A stretch of DNA of 26,023 nt from CAZKCI01 sp964551475 (GTDB lineage: Bacteria; Auribacterota; Erginobacteria; Erginobacterales; CAZKCI01). The DNA lies in NCBI GenBank assembly GCA_964551475.1, contig CAZKCI010000139.1, forward strand, positions 1 to 26,023. The letters run 5' to 3'. The translations under genes were made by a program, and so were the position numbers. The notes under the pieces were generated by a model. It was given only the letters and a program-made list of their open reading frames with translations. It searched no databases and was not told where the DNA came from. This document shows positions 1-6,910 of the stretch, in pieces; positions within the stretch are counted from its first letter, which is position 1; each line of letters begins with the position of its first letter.

Positions 1-91
1 CGACGCTACAGCGAACATTGATCGGTGATTCGTGGTCGAAAAATGGGGCGCGCCGGCGGGATCGTAGTCGTGCTAATTTGCGAAAGGCCTT

Positions 92-898
92 TTAGATCCG
101 GCCCATCAGGCGGTAGCCCAGAATACCGATCCACTCCCGGACGCAGGCGGTGGAGTAGCCAAAGCGGTCGATGAGGGGGAGGAAGCCGAAGTAGAAGAGC
201 TTGTCGGGCTGGCCGAGGGGGAAGTCGGCCGGGGCGGGGATCGCTTCGATCCCCGCCTTTTTCATGGTCAAAAGCGCCCGGGGCATGTGGATGAATGATG
301 TGACGAGCATGATCCGGTGGCGTCCGACGCCGGGGAAACGCTCGTCCAGGATCCGTTTGATCTCACGGGTGTTCTCGAATGTGTTGCGGGATTTCGCCTC
401 CATCCAGACGTCCTTCTCCGGGACTCCCATCCTGATCGTGTAGGCTTTGGCCAACCCCGGCTCGATGCCGACCGGGTCGAAGGGATCGCCGGAGCCGCCG
501 GCATAGAGGAGGGGCAGCCTTCCCTCGAACCTCCAGTAGAGTTCGAGTCCGTGCCAGAGCCTCTTCCAGGAGTCGCCGCCGAGCTCGGATCGGGGGCGGT
601 GGCTCCCCTGCCGGAAGGCGCCCCCCGCCAGGACGACGACGGCCTCCGCCCCGTCCGGCCTTTCCGGATCGATAAAAGCCGCCCGCGTGTCGGGGAGAAG
701 GATCATCAAACTCTTTACCAGGGGCCTCATCCCCAGGTCGGTGGAGAGGAGATAGAAGAAGACCAGGATCAGGGCGAGAAGGGTTATCCCCGTTCTGCGG
801 CGGTGGGCGAGAAGGAGGACGAGGACGGCGATTATTCCCAGGGCGATGATCGCCGGGGGGAGGAGAAAGGGCTCGATCAGCTTCAGGAATGTGAACAT
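92..898 (-). CDS. DUF218 (YdcF/ElyC/SanA-like) membrane protein
   Basis: A 268-residue protein with two N-terminal hydrophobic segments (about residues 12-31 and 37-53) followed by a soluble DUF218 domain. Visible family motifs are a beta-strand plus glycine turn AVVVLAGG (86-93), YAGGSG (132-137), SRNTFENT (170-177) and TSFIHMPRA (200-208), the last two carrying the conserved Asn/Glu and His/Arg of the family. Members such as ElyC, SanA and YdcF are linked to cell-envelope integrity and peptidoglycan or lipid-carrier metabolism, but their reaction is not established. The layout suggests an inner-membrane anchor with the catalytic-like domain next to the membrane. It stands alone on the minus strand, and no clear Shine-Dalgarno precedes the ATG. 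Family assignment is firm; function is open. Confidence 0.88.
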   Translation of the reverse strand: MFTFLKLIEPFLLPPAIIALGIIAVLVLLLAHRRRTGITLLALILVFFYLLSTDLGMRPLVKSLMILLPDTRAAFIDPERPDGAEAVVVLAGGAFRQGSHRPRSELGGDSWKRLWHGLELYWRFEGRLPLLYAGGSGDPFDPVGIEPGLAKAYTIRMGVPEKDVWMEAKSRNTFENTREIKRILDERFPGVGRHRIMLVTSFIHMPRALLTMKKAGIEAIPAPADFPLGQPDKLFYFGFLPLIDRFGYSTACVREWIGILGYRLMGRI

Positions 899-956
899 GG
901 GCGAGTCAATGCCAGGACAGTAGTCCGAGTCAAGGCGAGCTATCGATTGAAGATCC

Positions 957-1100
957 GGTCTCGTTCAAACCGTTGAAATTGTTGAAGCCGTTGAAATCGA
1001 TCAAGCCCGGCCATTCGTGAAGATTCGTGCCTGCGCGCTGAAGCGCTACGGCGCGCAAGCGTGCAAATTCGTGGATATCATTCGCCGGGCCGGCCGGGCC
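957..1100. repeat. mosaic intergenic repeat (GTTGAA and ATTCGTG words)
   Basis: The gap between the DUF218 gene and the GH13 gene holds a string of GTTGAA words (about 963-1010), then ATTCGTG words and a GCGC-rich hairpin-forming stretch (about 1030-1062), ending in a CGCCGGGCCGGCC run. The same modules in the same order recur near 16009-16175, and parts recur near 2760-2815, 10830-10875, 13015-13090 and 18058-18085. No ORF here looks coding. Confidence 0.8.
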
Positions 1101-1122
1101 GATTCCGATCCTGCGATGATGA

Positions 1123-1128
1123 TATAAT
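1123..1128 (+). promoter_or_regulatory. -10 box (TATAAT) placed for a leaderless GH13 mRNA
   Basis: A perfect TATAAT ends 7 nt before the ATG at 1136, so transcription would start at or next to the start codon. No -35 box and no Shine-Dalgarno are obvious. A 15-nt string spanning -10 and ATG is almost identical before the exonuclease gene at 11811, which strengthens the leaderless reading. Confidence 0.5.
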
Positions 1129-1135
1129 ATCACCG

Positions 1136-2743
1136 ATGAAAACCCGCGTCCCGGAGTGGTTTCGCCAAGCTACCATCTACCAGGTCTATCCCCAGTCCTT
1201 CCTCGACTTGAACGGCGACGGGATCGGCGATCTCCAGGGGATCGCCGCCAAACTCGACTACATCCAGTCCCTCCACTGCGACACGCTCTGGGTCAACCCC
1301 TGTTTCGTCTCGCCCTTTCAGGACGCCGGCTACGATGTCTCCGACTACCGCACGGTCGCTCCCCGTTACGGGACCAATCGCGATCTTGAGAATCTCTTCC
1401 GCGAAGCGCATCAGCGCGGGATGAGAGTCCTCCTCGACCTCGTCCCCGGCCACACCTCGATCGAACACCCCTGGTTCGGGGCCTCCGCCCGCTCCCGCCC
1501 CAACCGCCATTCCAACTGGTATGTCTGGACCGACTCCGTCTGGCGCAAGGAGCCCGGGCTGATGTTCGTCCGGGGCTTCGCCGAGCGGAACGGGAACTTC
1601 CTCGCCAACTTCTTCTGGTTTCAGCCCGCCTTGAACTTCGGTTTCGCCCGCCCCGATCCGAAAAAGCCCTGGCAGCTCCCCCCCGATCATCCGGATATCC
1701 GCGCTCTGAAGCTCGAGTTCCAGCGGATCCTGCGCTTCTGGCTCGACCGCGGCGCCGACGGCTTCCGCGTGGATATGGCCTTCAGCCTGGTCAAGGAGGA
1801 CCCGGAGCGGAAAGCGACGATCGCCCTCTGGAAGGAGTTCTGTGAGTTCCTCGGCCGCGACTACCCGGAGGCGGTCCTGGTCTCGGAGTGGTGCAACCCG
1901 TCCCAGTCGCTCCCCGCCGGCTTCCACGCCGACTTCCTCATCCACTTCGGGAGCGGCGCCTACACGAGCCTCTTCCGGGCGGAGGAGGGGCGGAACATCT
2001 ATCCCGGCGCGTATGGTCGGAGCTATTTCGACTCGGCGGGGGAGGGGGACATCAACCGTTTTCTCACCGTCTACCTGGAACACCTGAACGCGGGCAAGGG
2101 GCGGGGCTACATCTCTCTCCCCAGCGGCAACCACGACCTTCCCCGTTTGAGCCTGGGCAGGGACGCCGACGACATCGAGATCGCTTTCGCCTTCCTCCTG
2201 ACCATGCCCGGCATCCCGGCGATCTATTACGGCGACGAGATCGGCCTGAAACATCCGAGGAACCTTCCCTCGAAAGAGGGGGGATACAACCGCACCGGCG
2301 CCCGGACGCCGATGCAGTGGAGAAAAGGATCGAAGGCGGGTTTCTCCTCGGCCGATCCGAAGACATTCTATCTCCCCCTGGATCCTTCGCCCGAAAGGCC
2401 TTGTGTCGCCGCACAGGAAAATGATCCCCGGTCGCTCTTGAACAGAGTCCGGAGGCTCTCCGCTCTGCGCCGGGAAAATCCCGCGCTCGGGAACGACGGC
2501 GTATTCCTGCCGGTCTACACTCAAAATCGCGGCTATCCGTTTGCGTACGAGCGTCGGAACGGCGATCGCCGCGCCCTCGTCCTCCTCAATCCCTCGCGCC
2601 GGAAGGCGGAGGCGACCTTCGAGATCCTGCCCGCGCCGCGCGAGCCGCGGTTGCTTCTGGGCCGAGGCTGCGCCCTGAGACTCAACGGGGAGAAAATCCA
2701 GGCATCGCTGGAAGGAAGATCGTTCGGGATATTCCAGCTATAA
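1136..2743 (+). CDS. GH13 alpha-amylase-family glycosidase (alpha-glucosidase-like)
   Basis: A 535-residue (beta/alpha)8 glycoside hydrolase. The N-terminal IYQVYPQSF and NGDGIGDLQGI stretches are typical of oligo-1,6-glucosidase, alpha-glucosidase and trehalose-synthase-like GH13 enzymes. Catalytic residues are in place: nucleophile D213 in GFRVDMA, acid/base E251 in VSEWCNP, and the N332-H333-D334 triad in SGNHDLP. A TPMQW motif follows, as in oligo-1,6-glucosidases. Region I reads DLVPGH, with Gly where most members have Asn. A short beta-sandwich C domain closes the protein. There is no signal peptide, so a cytoplasmic role on imported or stored alpha-glucans is likely. The ATG at 1136 is preferred over an in-frame ATG at 1061 because homology starts there and the upstream codons lie in a repeat. 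Exact substrate cannot be told. Confidence 0.92.
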   Translation: MKTRVPEWFRQATIYQVYPQSFLDLNGDGIGDLQGIAAKLDYIQSLHCDTLWVNPCFVSPFQDAGYDVSDYRTVAPRYGTNRDLENLFREAHQRGMRVLLDLVPGHTSIEHPWFGASARSRPNRHSNWYVWTDSVWRKEPGLMFVRGFAERNGNFLANFFWFQPALNFGFARPDPKKPWQLPPDHPDIRALKLEFQRILRFWLDRGADGFRVDMAFSLVKEDPERKATIALWKEFCEFLGRDYPEAVLVSEWCNPSQSLPAGFHADFLIHFGSGAYTSLFRAEEGRNIYPGAYGRSYFDSAGEGDINRFLTVYLEHLNAGKGRGYISLPSGNHDLPRLSLGRDADDIEIAFAFLLTMPGIPAIYYGDEIGLKHPRNLPSKEGGYNRTGARTPMQWRKGSKAGFSSADPKTFYLPLDPSPERPCVAAQENDPRSLLNRVRRLSALRRENPALGNDGVFLPVYTQNRGYPFAYERRNGDRRALVLLNPSRRKAEATFEILPAPREPRLLLGRGCALRLNGEKIQASLEGRSFGIFQL

Positions 2744-2754
2744 AAAGAAGTGAT

Positions 2755-2870
2755 CAGTCAGGCCATTCGTGAAAATTCGTGAAAATTCGTGGACGTCATC
2801 CGCCCAGCCGGCCCGGATCGCGCCGGGTCCCGAAGAAGATTTCGGGATGGGGCAGACGGCGCTCCCACAG
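2755..2870. repeat. mosaic intergenic repeat (ATTCGTG / CTCCCACA modules)
   Basis: Between the GH13 gene and the next CDS are two direct copies of GTGAAAATTC, a GGACGTCATCCGCC module, and a GGATCGCG...GGCGCTCCCACA tail. That tail matches the right half of the double-hairpin elements at 17734-17755 and 17976-18001. An ORF reading through this stretch is treated as non-coding repeat. Confidence 0.7.
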
Positions 2871-2887
2871 GGAAGGAGAGGAAGCGC

Positions 2888-3403
2888 ATGAACCAGAAAC
2901 CGCACAAGACCAGCCAGCTGATCATGGTCTGGCTCCTCCCGCTCGTCGTCATCGGGGGGATATTCGTTCCCGTCCTGGGCTACCTGGTCTTCGCCATGAT
3001 GGTCGTCTTCCTCATCCTCTCCTATTTCCGGGGGAGGTTCTGGTGCGCGAACTACTGCCCCCGGGGATCGTTCCTTGACCTGGTCTTGAGCCGTTTCAGC
3101 CTCAAGCGGAAGATCCCCCGTTTCCTGCTCCGCCCGCTTTTCCGTTGGGCGTTCGTCGTCTGTTTCATGATCTTCTTCGTTTTCCAGATTGCCTCGGCGG
3201 AAAAGACCCTGGCCGGGATCGGCTTCGTCTTTGTCCGGATGTGCCTGATCACGACGGTGATCGCGGTCGTTCTCGGCATCCCCATCCACCAGCGGACATG
3301 GTGCGCTTTTTGCCCGATGGGGACGATCCAGGGGGCTCTGGGAAAACTCGGGAAGGGGGACAAGAAGCCGGTTCCCCCGGCCGGAGACGCCCGTGATTCG
3401 TGA
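2888..3403 (+). CDS. Membrane protein with paired Cys-Pro Fe-S-type motifs (NapH/NosR-like 4Fe-4S domain)
   Basis: A 171-residue protein with about four hydrophobic segments (roughly residues 11-30, 31-47, 85-102 and 111-131). Two cysteine motifs sit at membrane edges: C53-x3-C57-P (FWCANYCPRG) and C139-x2-C142-P (TWCAFCPMG). This is the hallmark of the Fer4_5 / polyferredoxin membrane family that includes NapH, NosR and CcoG-like proteins, which pass electrons across or near the membrane or sense redox state. It is much shorter than NapH and lacks a separate ferredoxin domain. The ATG at 2888 is chosen for its AGGAGAGG Shine-Dalgarno. Its end overlaps the sigma-factor start by 11 nt, so the two are almost certainly co-translated; a redox-signalling role is inferred from that. 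Confidence 0.8.
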   Translation: MNQKPHKTSQLIMVWLLPLVVIGGIFVPVLGYLVFAMMVVFLILSYFRGRFWCANYCPRGSFLDLVLSRFSLKRKIPRFLLRPLFRWAFVVCFMIFFVFQIASAEKTLAGIGFVFVRMCLITTVIAVVLGIPIHQRTWCAFCPMGTIQGALGKLGKGDKKPVPPAGDARDS

Positions 3404-3974
3404 CGATTTCGAAAGCCTCTACGCGGCGCATTCGCCCCTGGTCTGGTTCCTGATCAGGCGCTCTGGGTCCCGCGACGCCGACGCCGACGACCTTTTCGTG
3501 GAGTCCTGGGAGACGATTTTCGCCGCCCTTCCCTCCTTCTGCGGACGGGCCAAGATCAGCACCTGGATCGGAAGCATCGTCAGGAACACCTGCGTCGACC
3601 ACTTCCGGCGAAACCGGCGCTATGCTCCGGCCGAGGGTGATCCGCTGGAGATGATCGAGCGCGGGATGGATCCGGATCTGTTCCCCCCCGGCTTTCTCCC
3701 GCCCCGGCGCTCCCCCGGAGAAGAGGCGTCCCGCCGCGAAGTGCAGGAGCTTGTCCGCACCGCTCTGAGGGGGCTTCCGCCGGAACGGAAGCTCATCGTG
3801 GAGAAGTGGATGGACGGCTTCGACTACCGGGAGATCGCCGAAATCCTCAAGGCGTCAGGGAACGCTCGGGCCGACAAGAATTTCGTCGGCAAACAGCTTT
3901 ATCTGGCGAAAATCGCGCTCCTTCCTATACTGAAGGGATCCGGGGCATATTCCCCGCGCGATTTCCGGGAATAA
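3393..3974 (+). CDS. ECF-type RNA polymerase sigma factor
   Basis: A 193-residue sigma-70-family protein with only regions 2 and 4. Region 2 covers about residues 6-76 (DADDLFVESWETIFAALPSF, then ISTWIGSIVRNTCVDHFRR, the -10 recognition helix). A linker runs to about 115 and region 4 covers about 116-180 (LRGLPPERKLIVEKWMDGFDYREIAEIL). The turn of the region 4 helix-turn-helix seems a few residues longer than usual (KASGNARADKNFVGKQLY). The GTG start lies inside the end of the upstream Fe-S membrane gene, giving translational coupling. It is followed by an anti-sigma-like gene. Two matching candidate target promoters lie at 3968-3998 and 4968-4999. ECF identity is firm; the inducing signal is unknown but may be redox, given the neighbour. 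Confidence 0.9.
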   Translation: MIRDDFESLYAAHSPLVWFLIRRSGSRDADADDLFVESWETIFAALPSFCGRAKISTWIGSIVRNTCVDHFRRNRRYAPAEGDPLEMIERGMDPDLFPPGFLPPRRSPGEEASRREVQELVRTALRGLPPERKLIVEKWMDGFDYREIAEILKASGNARADKNFVGKQLYLAKIALLPILKGSGAYSPRDFRE

Positions 3975-3998
3975 ATTCGGCTTTTCTGCGACATATTG
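3968..3998 (+). promoter_or_regulatory. Candidate ECF-sigma promoter P1 (GGAATA / CGACATATTG)
   Basis: A GGAATA -35-like box (3968-3973) and CGACATATTG (3989-3998) are 15 nt apart, in the layout expected of ECF promoters (-35 of GGAAC/T type). The -35 overlaps the sigma gene's stop codon, and initiation would fall about 35 nt before the anti-sigma ATG at 4040. The same pair occurs at 4968-4999. Assignment rests on this recurrence only. Confidence 0.5.
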
Positions 3999-4039
3999 AT
4001 GGATCGGATCGCTGTAAGCAGCTCATGGCCTGAAGAAAC

Positions 4040-4963
4040 ATGATCAAACGTTGTCCGACATCGGAAGAGATCTCGCGCTATGTCGACGGGGAGCTAAAGC
4101 CGGATGAAGCGCGCGTGGTCGCCGGCCATCTCCGGGACTGCCCGGGCTGCCGGCTTCTTGCCGCCGATCTCGTGTCGGCCCGGCGGATGCTGAGGGAATC
4201 CGCCGTCGAGGGCTCGCCGCCCGCGTCCGCGCCGGGCTGTCCGGACGAGGAGTACCTCCTCGCCTACGCCGACGGGTCTCTCCGCACCGCGGAGAGGGAA
4301 AAAATCGCCGCCCATCTCGTCTCCTGCGCCCGTTGCTCCCGCCTCGCCGCGATCGCCTCCCTCGCCGCCCGCTTCTGCGGCGAGCTGGCCGGGGAAGAGC
4401 TGATGACCCCTCCGCCCGCTCTGTATGCGCGGACGCGGGAACATTTCTTCCCCAAACGCCCGGAGCCGCTCGGCGAGATCGTCGCCAGCCTCGCCGAACT
4501 CTGGCGGGAGTTTAACCGGGGCGTGGCCTACCAGATGCATGCGCCCCGATTCCCTCCGGTTGTCTCCGAGCGAACTGCCGAGTTCCGGATCTCTTCTGCG
4601 GAATGTCGCTGCATCCCGCCCGCCTCCGATGAGGAGACTGCCGACTCGGCAGAGCAGCCGCGCAAGGCCGGGCCGGCCGCTCCGCGCGGGAGAGTCTGGG
4701 ATTATTCCATCCCCGAGGGCAAGATCGAGGTCGAGCTTAAGGCCGCCGCCTCGGGCGCGGCCTCCTTGAGAATCCGTCTTACCGGCCCGGACAGGAAGCC
4801 TTTTCCCGGCGTGGCCGTCGATCTGGAAACGCCCGGCGGGGCGGCCCAAACCCGGCGCACCGGCCAGAGAGGCCGCCTGGAGTTCCGCGATCTCCCCCCC
4901 GCATCTTATCGTCTGGTATTCCGCCTGACGCCTTCCCGGTCGCTCGCCGTCCTCCTTAAATAA
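4040..4963 (+). CDS. Anti-sigma-like protein with two zinc-finger (ZAS) domains and a C-terminal beta domain
   Basis: A 307-residue protein opening with two copies of an anti-sigma zinc-finger domain. The metal ligands repeat with exactly the same spacing: C5, H30, C34, C37 and C67, H92, C96, C99. Such ZAS domains bind ECF sigma factors and often release them on oxidation of the Cys-rich site. No transmembrane helix is present, so this is a soluble regulator rather than a membrane-anchored one. The C-terminal part (about 228-300: LRIRLTGPDRKPFPGVAVDLETP and on) resembles a small Ig-like or carboxypeptidase-regulatory-like beta fold, and a charged linker joins the two. Its place directly after the ECF gene, with promoter P1 in the gap, supports an anti-sigma role. 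The duplicated ZAS unit is unusual. Confidence 0.8.
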   Translation: MIKRCPTSEEISRYVDGELKPDEARVVAGHLRDCPGCRLLAADLVSARRMLRESAVEGSPPASAPGCPDEEYLLAYADGSLRTAEREKIAAHLVSCARCSRLAAIASLAARFCGELAGEELMTPPPALYARTREHFFPKRPEPLGEIVASLAELWREFNRGVAYQMHAPRFPPVVSERTAEFRISSAECRCIPPASDEETADSAEQPRKAGPAAPRGRVWDYSIPEGKIEVELKAAASGAASLRIRLTGPDRKPFPGVAVDLETPGGAAQTRRTGQRGRLEFRDLPPASYRLVFRLTPSRSLAVLLK

Positions 4964-4967
4964 TTTT

Positions 4968-4999
4968 GGAATTTTTCCCCCTCTCGCTCCGACATATTG
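4968..4999 (+). promoter_or_regulatory. Candidate ECF-sigma promoter P2 (GGAATT / CGACATATTG)
   Basis: GGAATT (4968-4973) and CGACATATTG (4990-4999) are 16 nt apart. The -10-like decamer is identical to that of P1, and the -35-like box differs only in its last base. It lies just after the anti-sigma stop codon and would drive the gene at 5074 with a leader of about 65-70 nt. Confidence 0.5.
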
Positions 5000-5073
5000 G
5001 GTGAAACGCGCGTTCTGTCGGCAACGGGCCGCGAGACGCGCGGAGAACCGACGGAGAACAGGAGGAAGGGAAA

Positions 5074-5616
5074 ATGAAAACCGTCACCCTGTCGTTTGTC
5101 CTCAAGAACAAGACCGTCTCCCTGGCGCACGACCTCGTGCCCGGCGAGGGTATCCAGTCTGCGATCGACGCCCTCCTCGCCGAAGCGGGGAAGGTCGTCC
5201 CCGCCAACGGGAACGCCGTGGCCTCCGGCCAGGACTCGAACGGCGACAAGGCGAGCTTCAAGCAGCTCAAGGCTCTCTATGCCAAGGCCGCGGCCGCGGG
5301 CTGGGAGAAGGAGCGGGTGAGAGAGGCGCTGAAGCAGGCCTTCGGCACCTCCGAGGAGAAAGAGATCATCGGCCAGGCGGACCGGAAAGCCCTCTCCCGC
5401 CTGATCGACTCCGTCTCCTCCGCTTCCCCCGATTTCGGGACCGCCACCGAGGCTCAGCTCAAGGCCCTCTGGGCCAAGGCGCTGGCCAAGGGGTGGGACC
5501 GGGACCGGGTGAAGAGCTTCCTCCGGGAGAAGTTCGAGACCTGCGAGGAGCGCGAGATCGTGGGCAAGGTCGATCGGAAGTTCGTTTCGGCGATGATCAA
5601 CCAGATCGCGGCGTGA
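5074..5616 (+). CDS. Two-repeat helical protein of unknown function, candidate ECF target
   Basis: A 180-residue soluble protein. After a short N-terminal beta-like region and a Gly/Asn/Ser-rich linker (about 41-58) come two copies of a roughly 57-residue helical repeat, at about 60-116 and 123-179. The copies share the pattern QLKALxAKAxAxGWxxxRVxxxLxxxF, then EExEIxGxxDRK. This resembles the small helical domains that start QLKALHALAKxLGW in some phage and DNA-associated proteins, but I do not recognise a defined function. A strong AGGAGGAAGG Shine-Dalgarno precedes the ATG. Its position behind a promoter copy matching that of the anti-sigma gene suggests it is an output of the ECF module. 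No signal peptide or membrane segment is visible. Confidence 0.75.
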   Translation: MKTVTLSFVLKNKTVSLAHDLVPGEGIQSAIDALLAEAGKVVPANGNAVASGQDSNGDKASFKQLKALYAKAAAAGWEKERVREALKQAFGTSEEKEIIGQADRKALSRLIDSVSSASPDFGTATEAQLKALWAKALAKGWDRDRVKSFLREKFETCEEREIVGKVDRKFVSAMINQIAA

Positions 5617-5683
5617 AATCCAACGCCGGCCGTCCTGCGGCTACCGGCGGGAACCGTTCCCGCTCCGGATTTCCAAGTTTCTC

Positions 5684-5711
5684 TTGGAATACTCGATCGA
5701 GGACGTATAAT
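5684..5711 (+). promoter_or_regulatory. Candidate promoter for the liv operon
   Basis: TTGGAA (5684-5689) and a perfect TATAAT (5706-5711) are 16 nt apart. Initiation would fall about 5718, inside the left arm of the dyad at 5711-5750, so the dyad overlaps the start site and could be an operator. Confidence 0.45.
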
Positions 5712-5750
5712 CCATGAGCTCTCTCCGCTGAAACGGAGAGAGCTCATGGA
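5711..5750 (+). promoter_or_regulatory. 17-bp perfect inverted repeat over the livK ribosome-binding site and start
   Basis: Arms 5711-5727 and 5734-5750 are perfectly complementary (left arm TCCATGAGCTCTCTCCG) around a 6-nt loop CTGAAA. The right arm contains GGAGAG, the only good Shine-Dalgarno for livK, and its last base is the A of the livK ATG. As RNA it would hide the ribosome site; as DNA it is a 40-bp operator-like dyad at the predicted transcription start. Confidence 0.7.
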
Positions 5751-6910
5751 TGATGAAGAAAGGAATACTCTATCTCGGGGCGATCGCATGCGCGCTCGCC
5801 GGCTGCCGCCAGCAGTCCACCGACACGGTGAGGATCGGCGTGATCGCCGAGATCACCGGCGACATGCCCGCCGTGGGAGCGTCCTGCCGGAACGCGGCGG
5901 AGCTCGCGGCGAAAGAGATCAACGCCGCGGGCGGGATTGTCCTCGGTGGGAAGGCCTGCCGGGTCGTCCTCAGCATCGAGGACAACGCCGGCAAGCCCGA
6001 GCAGTCCGCCGCCGCCGTCCAGAAGCTGATCTCCGAGGACGGCGTCGTGGCGATCGTGGGGCCGAACGCCAGCCGCTACGCCATCCCGGCGGCCGAGGTG
6101 GCCGAGTCCGCCCGGACGGTCCTGATCACCCCCTGGTCCACCAATCCCAAGACCACGCTCGACGCGCGCAGCGGCGCCCCCAAGCGCTACGTCTTCCGCT
6201 CCTGTTTCATCGATCCCTTCCAGGGCCGGGTGCTCGCATCCTTCGCTTTCGACACGCTCAAAGTGAAAACCGCGGCCGTCCTTTACGACATCGCCTCCGA
6301 ATACAACAAGGGGATCGCCGAGATCTTCGCGGCGGCCTATGAGAAGAAGGGCGGGAAGGTGTTGGCGATGGAGACCTACACCAACCCGGACAAGGACTTC
6401 TCCGCCCAGCTGACCAAGATCAAGCAGTCGAACCCCGAGATCGTCTTCCTCCCCAACTACTACAGCGAGGTTCCGCTCCAGATCGAGCAGGCCCGGCGGC
6501 TGGGCATCACCGCCCCCTTCCTGGGGAGCGATTCCTGGGGGTCCAGCGACCTGATCAAGTTGGGGGGAGAGCAGGTGGAGGGGTGCTGTTTCAGCACCCA
6601 CTACGCGCCCGACCGCGCCTCCCCGGTGGCGCAGAAGTTCATCGCCGCCTACACCGCGGCCTACGGTTCCACCCCGGACGACGTCGCCGCTCTCGCCTAC
6701 GACGCTTTCGGCCTCCTCTTCCAGGCGCTGAACCGGGCGGGCCGGGCCGACCGCGAGGCGGTGCGCGATTCCCTCTCCGCGACCGACCGTTTCGAAGGCG
6801 TGACCGGGACCATGCGCTTCTCGCCCGGCTCGGGCGATCCGGTCAAAAGCGCGGTGATCATCCGGGTTCAGAACGGGGCCTTCGCCTGGTTTGCGGACGC
6901 GACGCCTTGA
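5750..6910 (+). CDS. livK: Branched-chain amino acid-type ABC transporter substrate-binding lipoprotein
   Basis: A 386-residue periplasmic-binding protein of the Leu/Ile/Val (peripla_BP_6) family. The N-terminus has a lipoprotein signal with lipobox L16-A-G-C19, so it is probably tethered outside the cytoplasmic membrane. Family features include RIGVIAEITGDMPAVG, ELAAKEINAAGGI, an IVGPNAS ligand-binding turn and ALAYDAFGLLFQAL near the end. It is the first gene of a complete livKHMGF set. Binding proteins of this family take up branched-chain amino acids, but also amides, urea or aromatic acids, so the ligand cannot be read from sequence. Given the catabolic cluster further on, an amide or amino acid from that route is possible, but this is speculation. 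Start selection is governed by the hairpin at 5711-5750. Confidence 0.92.
   Translation: MMKKGILYLGAIACALAGCRQQSTDTVRIGVIAEITGDMPAVGASCRNAAELAAKEINAAGGIVLGGKACRVVLSIEDNAGKPEQSAAAVQKLISEDGVVAIVGPNASRYAIPAAEVAESARTVLITPWSTNPKTTLDARSGAPKRYVFRSCFIDPFQGRVLASFAFDTLKVKTAAVLYDIASEYNKGIAEIFAAAYEKKGGKVLAMETYTNPDKDFSAQLTKIKQSNPEIVFLPNYYSEVPLQIEQARRLGITAPFLGSDSWGSSDLIKLGGEQVEGCCFSTHYAPDRASPVAQKFIAAYTAAYGSTPDDVAALAYDAFGLLFQALNRAGRADREAVRDSLSATDRFEGVTGTMRFSPGSGDPVKSAVIIRVQNGAFAWFADATP

Noticed and set aside
2789..2887. Longer N-terminus for the Fe-S membrane protein
   Set aside because: These codons lie in a dispersed repeat and read as Arg/Asp/Gly-rich sequence, whereas ATG 2888 has a strong Shine-Dalgarno.
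5686..5711. Third copy of the ECF promoter motif before livK (GGAATA ... CGTATAAT)
   Set aside because: The spacing is only about 12 nt and the -10 differs from CGACATATTG, so a sigma-70-type promoter is the better reading.
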